Assembly (NCBI GenBank): GCA_003641645.1
Contig: QNAZ01000009.1
Span: forward strand, 1-12,127
DNA length: 12,127 nucleotides
From: Thermodesulfobacteriota bacterium
GTDB lineage: Bacteria; Desulfobacterota; Thermodesulfobacteria; Thermodesulfobacteriales; Thermodesulfobacteriaceae
Direction: 5' to 3'
A program made the translations under genes and the position numbers. This document shows positions 1-6,012 of this stretch, piece after piece; position 1 is the stretch's first letter; each line of letters opens with the position of its first letter. The notes beneath the pieces were generated by a model. It saw nothing but the letters and a program-made list of their open reading frames with translations, was not told where the DNA came from and made no database searches.

Positions 1-1
1 A

Positions 2-742
2 AAGAGCATTTCTTAAGGCATGTTTATAAATTATTACATTATCTGGAAGACCTTTAGCCTTAGCAAAAAGTATAAAATCTGCTTTTAAAACTTCATACAT
101 AGAATTTCTTACATATCTTAAAACTCCAGCTACTCCTCCAAAAGTAGCCACAAATAAAGGGCAAATAAGATGCTTAGTCCAATCCCAGATTTTTTGAAGT
201 GTGGTCATTTCTTCATATCCTATTGTAGAATGAAGTCCTGAAATAGGAAGCCACTGAAGTTTTACTCCAAAGATCATCATCAAAATTATAGCTAACCAAA
301 AGCTTGGCATTGCATATCCAATAAAAGTAATAACTGTTGTTATTCTATCAAACACACTTCCAGCTCTAACAGCAGAATAAACTCCTAAAGGAATACTAAA
401 TAGAAGGATCAAAATTAAAGATAAGGCATTGATAAAAATGGTTATAGGAAGTCTTTCTTTTATTTTATCCCAAACAGGTCTTTGATCTAAAGAAAAAGAT
501 TTTCCAAAATCAAGTTTAGCTATTCCCTTTAACCAATTCCAGTATTGAATATAGAGAGGTTTATCAAGTCCATACATTTTTATAAGTTTTTCTCGATATT
601 CAGGTGTAATTTTTGGGTTAAATTCAGTAAAGGGGCTTAAAGGACCACCAGGAGCTAAATGAATAATAGAAAAACTAATTATGGTTATTCCAAAAAAAGT
701 AATTATTAGGGTTAAAAATCTTCTTAAAAGAAAAATGATCAT
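2..742 (-). CDS. Oligopeptide/dipeptide ABC transporter inner-membrane permease (OppB/DppB/AppB type), 3' end cut off by window edge
   Basis: This is the N-terminal 247 residues of a membrane permease; the C-terminus lies beyond the left edge. I translated it directly from the minus strand. It starts MIIFLLRRFLTLI, with a first membrane segment at about residues 9-29 followed by the APGGP loop usual in this family. Further hydrophobic segments lie at about 101-121, 135-160 and 192-210. The cytoplasmic EAA loop that contacts the ATPase is at about 217-247 (E217, then AKAKGL at 227-232, HALRNAL at the cut). Family members pair with an OppC/DppC-type permease, ATPases and a substrate-binding protein to import peptides or, in some cases, nickel or sugars; the substrate cannot be told here. 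The ATG overlaps the tsaB stop as ATGA, which suggests coupled translation at the end of the operon. No strong Shine-Dalgarno sequence is visible. The family is clear; the substrate is unknown. Confidence 0.9.
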   Translation of the reverse strand, partial: MIIFLLRRFLTLIITFFGITIISFSIIHLAPGGPLSPFTEFNPKITPEYREKLIKMYGLDKPLYIQYWNWLKGIAKLDFGKSFSLDQRPVWDKIKERLPITIFINALSLILILLFSIPLGVYSAVRAGSVFDRITTVITFIGYAMPSFWLAIILMMIFGVKLQWLPISGLHSTIGYEEMTTLQKIWDWTKHLICPLFVATFGGVAGVLRYVRNSMYEVLKADFILFAKAKGLPDNVIIYKHALRNAL

Positions 743-1440
743 GTTATTTTCAATCCACTTTTTCTTTCTGCCTCTGAAGGTTTTAAATAAAGAGGCAAAA
801 GCTCTTCAGCATTTTTAAATTCTGCTATACCTTGTTTTAATTTTATGTAAGCTAATTTTGCAACCAAACCAGCGCTTAAATAAGGAGAAAAGGGTGGTTT
901 GATAAAAAAATTTTTTAAACTTTTTTCAAAAAATTCATTCCATTTTTCTAAAGTTTCGCTTACAAAAAGAGAAGGGCTTTTTATATATTGAGGTAATTCT
1001 TTTAAAGAGATACAAATAGGTGGAATTTTAATCTTTAAATAAAAATCATTCCATTGATAAGAGGCTAAAAAAACTTCTTTACTATATGCATCAATTAAAC
1101 TTACTATACTTTGAGAGTAGTTGATAAAATTAGTTGCTAATACTTCTAAACTGGATACTGGAATAACTGGTTTTGGAAATGCAAGATTAAGACCTTTTAA
1201 AATAGAGAGTCCAATTCTTAAACCTGTAAAACTCCCTGGTCCTATATCAATAGCATAATAATCTATATCTTTTAAAAAAAAACCTAAATTTTTTTCAAGA
1301 AAAGGTAAAGAATTAAAGATGATAGTAGAATAAGATTTTTTAGATGTTAGAGCTATTTCACCTAATAAAATTTCTTTAAAAAGTGCAATACCTCCGGTCT
1401 TTCCAGAGGTTTCAATAGCAAGAATTAAGGGAGCTTCCAT
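739..1440 (-). CDS. tsaB: tRNA threonylcarbamoyladenosine biosynthesis protein TsaB
   Basis: This 233-residue protein is a TsaB-type member of the ASKHA fold. TsaB partners TsaD (with TsaE) in transferring the threonylcarbamoyl group to A37 of ANN-decoding tRNAs in the cytoplasm. The N-terminus LILAIETSGKTGGIAL (about 5-20) is the usual first phosphate-loop strand. The family signature DIGPGSFTGLRIGLSILKGL is at 65-84. LIDAYSKEVF (115-124) matches the usual DAR.xEVY segment, although the arginine is replaced by tyrosine-serine. The C-terminal PLYLKPSEAERK segment is typical. The start is fixed because an in-frame TAG lies only two codons upstream (1444-1446), leaving this ATG as the only option. 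It overlaps the end of rseP by 16 bases. No clear Shine-Dalgarno sequence is seen, so translation is probably coupled to rseP. TsaD is not in the window. Confidence 0.93.
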   Translation of the reverse strand: MEAPLILAIETSGKTGGIALFKEILLGEIALTSKKSYSTIIFNSLPFLEKNLGFFLKDIDYYAIDIGPGSFTGLRIGLSILKGLNLAFPKPVIPVSSLEVLATNFINYSQSIVSLIDAYSKEVFLASYQWNDFYLKIKIPPICISLKELPQYIKSPSLFVSETLEKWNEFFEKSLKNFFIKPPFSPYLSAGLVAKLAYIKLKQGIAEFKNAEELLPLYLKPSEAERKSGLKIT

Positions 1441-2507
1441 CCGCTAAGAAGTTTTAAAATATCATTATAAAAAACTGCTATACTCAAAGCGATTATTAAA
1501 ATCAGTCCTATTTTAAAAATCAATTCCTGAGTTTTTAGAGAAAGAGGTTTTTTTCTTATAGCTTCAATAATAAAAAGGATAAGATGCCCTCCGTCAAGCA
1601 TAGGAAGAGGTAATATATTGATTACACCTAAATTTATAGATAAAAGGGCTGTAAATGAAAAAAGAGCAAATATTCCAAGTCTCGCAGTTTCTCCTGCCAT
1701 TTTTCCAATAGTAAGAGGACCTCCAAGAGTAGAAAAGGGTAATTCTCCTGTAAAAAGTTTATAAATAGCCCAAAAAATTAGACCTGTAATTTCTATTACT
1801 TTTTGAATAGCCAAAATAAAAGCAGATATAGGATCATGTTTTTGGTGAATAATTTCTTGAGTAGATTTAATTCCTATAAAAGGAATTTTAGTTTTTTTAC
1901 CAAAAATATTATAACCTTCTTTTAACTCGGGTTTAATTTTTACTTCGAAAATATGTTTATTCCTTTTAATCTTTAAGTTAACTGTTTCTTTAATATTATT
2001 TCCTCTTAAAGAAAAAATAATTTCTTGGAAAGATTTAATTTTTTTTCCATTTATTTCTAATATTTCATCTCCTGGTTTAAGACCTGCTTTTTCAGCAGGA
2101 GAACCAGGTAAAACCTCTCCAACCTTAGCTGGTGAAATATAACTTCCTACACTAACAAATAAGAACCAGAAAATAAAAATAGCCAAAAGAAAATTAGCTA
2201 ATGGTCCTGCAATTACTATAATAGCTTTTTGCCAAGGTTTTTTAAAACCAAAAGCTTTTTCAGTTTCTGCTATAGATGATATAGTTTCTGGATGTTCTCC
2301 ATAAAGTTTTACATATCCACCTAAAGGAATAAAAGATAGTCTATAATCGGTTTCACCTTTTGTAAAACCAATAATACGAGGACCAAATCCAAGAGAAAAA
2401 ATTTCAACTCTAACTCCTAACCATTTAGCAGCTAAAAAATGTCCTAATTCATGAATAAAAATAAGAATACCAATTACTAAAATAGCAACAATTATAGTTG
2501 TAATCAT
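1425..2507 (-). CDS. rseP: RseP-like site-2 intramembrane zinc metalloprotease (M50), single PDZ domain
   Basis: A 360-residue membrane protease of the RseP/RasP family, which cleaves transmembrane segments of anti-sigma factors and leftover signal peptides. Counting from the ATG at 2507, the zinc-binding HELGH is at 19-23 inside the first membrane segment. A GYVKLYGE reentrant strand lies near 64-71, one PDZ domain spans about 126-191, and the third metal ligand is in the NILPLPMLDGG motif (297-307). Membrane segments follow at both ends. E. coli RseP is about 450 residues with two PDZ domains; the shorter single-PDZ layout is common in other phyla. A longer reading from a TTG at 2513 is possible. 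I prefer the ATG because it overlaps the dxr stop as ATGA and has a GAAGAG Shine-Dalgarno (2514-2519) six bases upstream, which would abut the TTG. The dxr-rseP order is widely conserved in bacteria. Confidence 0.95.
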   Translation of the reverse strand: MITTIIVAILVIGILIFIHELGHFLAAKWLGVRVEIFSLGFGPRIIGFTKGETDYRLSFIPLGGYVKLYGEHPETISSIAETEKAFGFKKPWQKAIIVIAGPLANFLLAIFIFWFLFVSVGSYISPAKVGEVLPGSPAEKAGLKPGDEILEINGKKIKSFQEIIFSLRGNNIKETVNLKIKRNKHIFEVKIKPELKEGYNIFGKKTKIPFIGIKSTQEIIHQKHDPISAFILAIQKVIEITGLIFWAIYKLFTGELPFSTLGGPLTIGKMAGETARLGIFALFSFTALLSINLGVINILPLPMLDGGHLILFIIEAIRKKPLSLKTQELIFKIGLILIIALSIAVFYNDILKLLSGWKLP

Positions 2508-3667
2508 AAACAACTCTTCTTAATAAGATTCTCTGTAAATTCACAAACTTTTTTATGAAACTCTAAAGTTTCATTAATATCTTTTAAATTAATAGAGGGT
2601 ATTTTAAATTCATTTAAAGTTTTTTCAAGAAAATAAGAAATTTTATCAAAAGTGATCTTACGATTTAGAAATGCATCTACAACTACTTCATCTGCAGCTT
2701 CTAAGATTAAAGGATAGACTCCTCCCAGCTTACCTACTTTATAAGCCAATTTTAAACAAGAAAATTTTTTAAAATTTGGTTTTTCAAAAATAAGATATTT
2801 TGTTGTCGTAAGATCTAAACTTTTTATTGGAAGTTTAACTCTTTCTGGATAATTTAGAGCATAAGCTATAGCAATTTTCATATCAGGAGAGCTTAAATGC
2901 ATTAAATAACAACCATCTATAAGTTTTATAATTCCATGCACCAAACTTTGAGGATGAATAACTACTTCAATTTTATCTAAAGGAAAATCAAATAGCACCA
3001 TTGCTTCTAATACTTCAAAACCTTTATTCATCAAAGTTGCAGAATCTACAGAAATTTTTTTACCCATTTTCCAAGTGGGATGAGAAACTGCCATCTCTGG
3101 AGTGATCTTAGAAAATTCTTTAATAGGAGTTTTATAAAATGGACCTCCTGAAGCAGTAATGATAAGTTTTTCTATATGCTCTTTTTTTTCTTTTTGTAAT
3201 AATTGAAAAAAAGCAGAATGTTCACTATCTACAGGTAAAAGTTCAGCCTTATGATATTTAGCAATTTCTTTTAAAAAACTACCTACTGCTATAATACATT
3301 CTTTATTTGCTATAGCTACTCTTTTTCCTGCTTTTAAAGCATAATAAGTAGGGATAAGAGCCTTTATTCCAGAAATTCCTATAACTGCTATATCTACTGA
3401 ATCTAAAGAAGCAAGATCTTTTAATCCTTCATCTCCCCATAACACCTGAGCAGAATAGTTTAAAGATGAGCTTAAAATTTTTGCATCTTCTTCTTTTTCT
3501 ACAACTATATAAGGGACTTTAAAAGTTTCAGAAATTTGTTTAAGCTCTTTAATTCTTGATCTGGCTGAAAGTCCTATAATTTTAAATTTATTAGGACAAC
3601 TCTTTATAAATTCTATTGTTGAATTTCCTATAGATCCTGTAGCTCCAAAAATAACTAAGTTTTTCAT
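2504..3667 (-). CDS. dxr: 1-deoxy-D-xylulose 5-phosphate reductoisomerase
   Basis: A complete 387-residue Dxr, the NADPH-dependent enzyme that turns DXP into 2-C-methyl-D-erythritol 4-phosphate, the committed step of the non-mevalonate isoprenoid pathway and the target of fosmidomycin. The N-terminal Rossmann motif GATGSIG is at 8-14. Divalent metal ligands are D147 and E149 in VDSEHSAFFQLL, plus E218 in MNKGFEVLEA. The substrate-binding N214, K215, the ASGGPF loop (172-177) and H196 in HPTWKMGKK are all present, so the enzyme looks fully active. Length matches the family (about 380-400). The ATG lies six bases after the secG stop with no obvious Shine-Dalgarno, so re-initiation by ribosomes finishing secG is likely. 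The gene ends in an ATGA overlap with rseP. The uppS and cdsA genes that often precede dxr-rseP are absent here and replaced by secG. Confidence 0.97.
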   Translation of the reverse strand: MKNLVIFGATGSIGNSTIEFIKSCPNKFKIIGLSARSRIKELKQISETFKVPYIVVEKEEDAKILSSSLNYSAQVLWGDEGLKDLASLDSVDIAVIGISGIKALIPTYYALKAGKRVAIANKECIIAVGSFLKEIAKYHKAELLPVDSEHSAFFQLLQKEKKEHIEKLIITASGGPFYKTPIKEFSKITPEMAVSHPTWKMGKKISVDSATLMNKGFEVLEAMVLFDFPLDKIEVVIHPQSLVHGIIKLIDGCYLMHLSSPDMKIAIAYALNYPERVKLPIKSLDLTTTKYLIFEKPNFKKFSCLKLAYKVGKLGGVYPLILEAADEVVVDAFLNRKITFDKISYFLEKTLNEFKIPSINLKDINETLEFHKKVCEFTENLIKKSCL

Positions 3668-3673
3668 TTTGAA

Positions 3674-4036
3674 TTATTTTTGAGTGGTATTTTCAGGAAT
3701 TGAAAGAGGTTCTTTAGGAGGAACTGGAATAGAAGGAGAAGAGACAGGAGGTAAAGTTTCCTTAGAAGCTGAAGAAGCAGGAATATTAGTTTTTAGAATA
3801 GAGGGTTTGTGTTTTTCAGTAAAAATTTTGGTAAGAAGGATAGAATTAAGAAAAAAAAGAAGAACTAAAATCATAGTAACTTTATTTAAAAAATTAGTAG
3901 GTCCTGCTCCTCCAAAAATAGCTTCTGCCCCTCTAAAAACCGCTCCATATTCAGAACCTTTAGTTACATTTATTAAAACTATAAGAATAATTAAAATAGC
4001 TAAAACTATTTGAAAGACAATCAAAAAAGTTTCCAT
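3674..4036 (-). CDS. secG: Preprotein translocase subunit SecG
   Basis: A 120-residue SecG-like protein, the small accessory subunit of the SecYEG channel that helps SecA-driven protein export. It has two hydrophobic segments (about 3-23 and 50-70) joined by the characteristic glycine-rich loop with RGAEAIFGGAGPTNFLNK (about 35-52), which is the diagnostic SecG region. The C-terminal 45 or so residues form a proline/serine/threonine-rich, low-complexity tail, as in many Gram-negative SecG proteins, and are expected to be poorly conserved. The start ATG is preceded by an AAAGG Shine-Dalgarno (4046-4050) nine bases upstream. It sits 19 bases after the DUF39 gene and 6 bases before dxr, within one apparent operon. 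The family call rests on the loop and two-helix layout. Confidence 0.9.
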   Translation of the reverse strand: METFLIVFQIVLAILIILIVLINVTKGSEYGAVFRGAEAIFGGAGPTNFLNKVTMILVLLFFLNSILLTKIFTEKHKPSILKTNIPASSASKETLPPVSSPSIPVPPKEPLSIPENTTQK

Positions 4037-4055
4037 TTTATCTTACCTTTTAAAT

Positions 4056-5246
4056 TTATCTCATAGGAAAAAGATACGTGCCAGGTAAATTTGCTACAGG
4101 TTCAGTTAAAAACATTTCTCCATTTTTTATCCAATTTTTAATAATTTCTGCAATCTCTCTTGCTCTTGAAAGACTGGAAACAGGGTAAGTAAATACTTCC
4201 TTACCAAGGATATTTATTTTTCCACTTTTCAGTTCTGCATAGCTTACAATACCATAATTACGTTTTATTCCATTAGGATAATCATAAGAATAATCTACTA
4301 TTTGAGTAAAGAGATCTTCATCAGAAAGTCCTGCCCATTCTGCTACCTGTTCATTTAAAATAGGTATAGGAATTCCCAATCCTACAGCTAAGGAACAACC
4401 ATATCCTAAATGACTTGTTCCAACAAGCCATTTAGGGCTCATTTCTTTTAAATTACCTATAACCATAAGAGTTGCTCCAGGTTGAATTGGAACACCTTTA
4501 GGAGTTCTTTTTACATCCATCTTATGCTGAGTTCCACACCAGATTACATAACCTTTAGCTCCTCCAAGAAAAATTCTTGTTCCTATTCCTATAGTTCTTA
4601 AATAAGGATCTTTAAGTAAAGGAGAAAGACAACCTGCAGTAGCATAATTAGCATTGCCAAGATTAGGTTTCAATACCCCCATATATGTATAAAGGATTTT
4701 GTCAGAAAGATTTATAGCACAATAGTAATTTTGAGAAGAATTTCTGGGATTACATAATACTGCATTTACTAAATCATGAATAGTTATTTCTGTTTCATAA
4801 GTTCTTCTTGGATAACAATGTGTTCCATATCCTAAAGCTTTTAAATGAATTTTTTTTCCAGCTACTAAATCATGTATTACATGTCCTCCTCCATAAAGAA
4901 ATTGTCCTGGGAAAACTTTATTAAGAGGGTCATCTTCTCTTGGTTCAGTTGCACCTATATAAAAATCTACAGCAGCAAGCCCTCCATAAGCAGGAACATC
5001 ATTTAACCAAACTTTATAAGCTTTGATAGTAGGAATAGGGTGACCAAAATTAATAAAAGCACCTGAAGAACACATAGGAGAAAAAGTTCCAGTTGTAACT
5101 ACATCAACCTCTTTAGCTGCTTGTTTAGGTCCAATTTCTTTTACAAGTTTTGAAAACTCTTCAGCTGTCAATACTACAACATCTCCTTTTTCAATTTTTT
5201 TATTTATCTCTTCTATTGTTCTTTTTACCTTAAACTCACTTTTCAT
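4056..5246 (-). CDS. Homocysteine biosynthesis protein (DUF39/HcyBio family), probable sulfide-incorporating enzyme
   Basis: A 396-residue protein of the DUF39 (homocysteine biosynthesis) family. From work on methanogens, this family takes part in making homocysteine from aspartate semialdehyde and sulfide, bypassing O-acetylhomoserine. The recognisable stretches are VVTTGTFSPMCSSGAFINFG (49-68), a segment around FLYGGGHVIHDLVAG (116-130), LGYGTHCYPRRTYET (138-152), and a C-terminal GTSHLGYGCSLAVGLGIPIP region (276-295). Cysteines at 59 and 144 lie in the most conserved motifs and are the likely counterparts of the family's redox/persulfide pair. Others are at 165, 176, 206, 237 and 284. The methanogen homologue carries C-terminal CBS domains; this one ends after the DUF39 part, and a separate CBS protein is encoded 13 bases upstream. 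An AGAGAG Shine-Dalgarno precedes the ATG. The partner NIL-domain ferredoxin known from methanogens is not in the window. The family is secure; the exact reaction is inferred. Confidence 0.88.
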   Translation of the reverse strand: MKSEFKVKRTIEEINKKIEKGDVVVLTAEEFSKLVKEIGPKQAAKEVDVVTTGTFSPMCSSGAFINFGHPIPTIKAYKVWLNDVPAYGGLAAVDFYIGATEPREDDPLNKVFPGQFLYGGGHVIHDLVAGKKIHLKALGYGTHCYPRRTYETEITIHDLVNAVLCNPRNSSQNYYCAINLSDKILYTYMGVLKPNLGNANYATAGCLSPLLKDPYLRTIGIGTRIFLGGAKGYVIWCGTQHKMDVKRTPKGVPIQPGATLMVIGNLKEMSPKWLVGTSHLGYGCSLAVGLGIPIPILNEQVAEWAGLSDEDLFTQIVDYSYDYPNGIKRNYGIVSYAELKSGKINILGKEVFTYPVSSLSRAREIAEIIKNWIKNGEMFLTEPVANLPGTYLFPMR

Positions 5247-5259
5247 TTTTAATCTCTCT

Positions 5260-5853
5260 TTATTCCATTAAAGAAATTACTTTATGACCAAAAGCTTCTA
5301 AATCTGAAGCTATTTTATCAAGAGCTATCTTTTCAAGCCTTATAAAGTATACTTTTTCTCCATCTAAATTGACATCCATTCCAATAGAAATAATTTTTCC
5401 TCCTCCTTTTCTTATTATATCAAGCACTTCATCTAAATTGTCTTTTTTAGGAATTACATCTAAACGAGAAGAAGATTTGAGAAGTCCCATTAATTCAATA
5501 AAGGCTTCTAAAATATCTGTAATAGTAATAATTCCTATTAATTTATCTTGAGTAACAACAGGGAGTCCTCCAATTTTATATTTATATATAATTTTTGCTG
5601 CTTCATCAATTGAAGTTTCAGGATCTACAGTAATAGGATTTAAAATCATAATTTCTTTTAGAGGAAATTGTAATTTTTCAGAAGAAAGATAAGCCCTTAA
5701 ATTACTTTCAGTCACAAGTCCTACCAATTTTCCATTTTCTATAACAGGTAAATGCCTTATGGAAAAACGTCTCATTAATTGTATAGCATCCTCTACAGTA
5801 TTTTCTGGAGAAGCTGTAATTACTTCTGTAACCATCCAGTTTTTGACTTTCAT
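5260..5853 (-). CDS. Tandem CBS-domain protein with C-terminal ACT-like domain (AcuB-like layout), likely regulatory
   Basis: A soluble 197-residue protein. The first CBS motif is at about 7-56 (VKNWMVTEVITASPENTV, then IRHLPVIENGKLVGLVTESN) and the second at about 68-120 (ILNPITVDPETSIDEA, then IGGLPVVTQDKLIGIITITD). The C-terminal 70 residues (about 127-195) have the alternating strand/helix pattern of an ACT-like domain and resemble the tail of AcuB-type proteins. CBS pairs bind adenosyl compounds such as AMP, ATP or S-adenosylmethionine and ACT domains often bind amino acids, so a sensor role is likely; the ligand is not readable from sequence. It is the first gene of the leftward operon, 13 bases before the DUF39 gene, whose methanogen homologue has CBS domains fused. 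I infer that it regulates or stabilises that enzyme in trans. A GAGG Shine-Dalgarno (5864-5867) lies ten bases before the ATG. Confidence 0.88.
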   Translation of the reverse strand: MKVKNWMVTEVITASPENTVEDAIQLMRRFSIRHLPVIENGKLVGLVTESNLRAYLSSEKLQFPLKEIMILNPITVDPETSIDEAAKIIYKYKIGGLPVVTQDKLIGIITITDILEAFIELMGLLKSSSRLDVIPKKDNLDEVLDIIRKGGGKIISIGMDVNLDGEKVYFIRLEKIALDKIASDLEAFGHKVISLME

Positions 5854-5886
5854 AAAATTAATTCCTCACATAAAAGCTTTAAAAAT

Positions 5887-5895
5887 ACTATACCA
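5887..5895 (-). promoter_or_regulatory. Extended -10 promoter for the CBS-DUF39-secG-dxr-rseP-tsaB-permease operon
   Basis: On the minus strand the bases read TGG followed by TATAGT (TATAGT at 5887-5892, TGG at 5893-5895). That is one mismatch from the TATAAT consensus with a perfect TGn extension. No good -35 is seen; CTTTGC at 5910-5915 is at 17-base spacing but matches poorly, as is usual for extended -10 promoters. The predicted start of transcription is near 5878-5880, leaving a leader of about 27 bases before the ATG at 5853. It is the only obvious promoter in the 159-bp gap and no other intergenic space to its left exceeds 19 bases, so it probably serves all seven genes. Confidence 0.55.
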
Positions 5896-6012
5896 TAAAA
5901 ATTTAAAACGCAAAGAGAAATCTAAATTTCCTGCACATCATTTTTTCTTAATATTCATTTGCAATCTGTTTTAGTATATTATTTTAATTTATAAACCAAT
6001 TTTCTGGTATTT

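Noticed and set aside
2508..2513. TTG start for rseP two codons upstream of the ATG
   Set aside because: The Shine-Dalgarno GAAGAG would touch the TTG directly, whereas the ATG has proper spacing and an ATGA overlap with dxr.
3684..4013. Plus-strand reading frame of 109 codons opposite secG
   Set aside because: It is the antisense of the secG low-complexity tail and membrane segments. SecG on the minus strand has the family motif and a ribosome site; the plus frame has neither.
5759..5974. Plus-strand reading frame of 71 codons
   Set aside because: It lies mostly antisense to the CBS gene and across its promoter, has no family resemblance and no ribosome site; it is a shadow frame of AT-rich DNA.
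5995..6008. Hairpin just after the uvrA stop as a rho-independent terminator
   Set aside because: The minus-strand stem (ACCAG paired with TTGGT, one wobble) is only five bases and is followed by mixed A/T sequence without a T-run. I see no convincing terminator in this gap, so read-through from uvrA into the next operon remains possible.
5854..6012. Riboswitch (for example S-adenosylmethionine type) ahead of the sulfur genes
   Set aside because: The predicted leader is only about 27 bases, and the whole 159-bp gap lacks the stacked helices or conserved core of known riboswitches.
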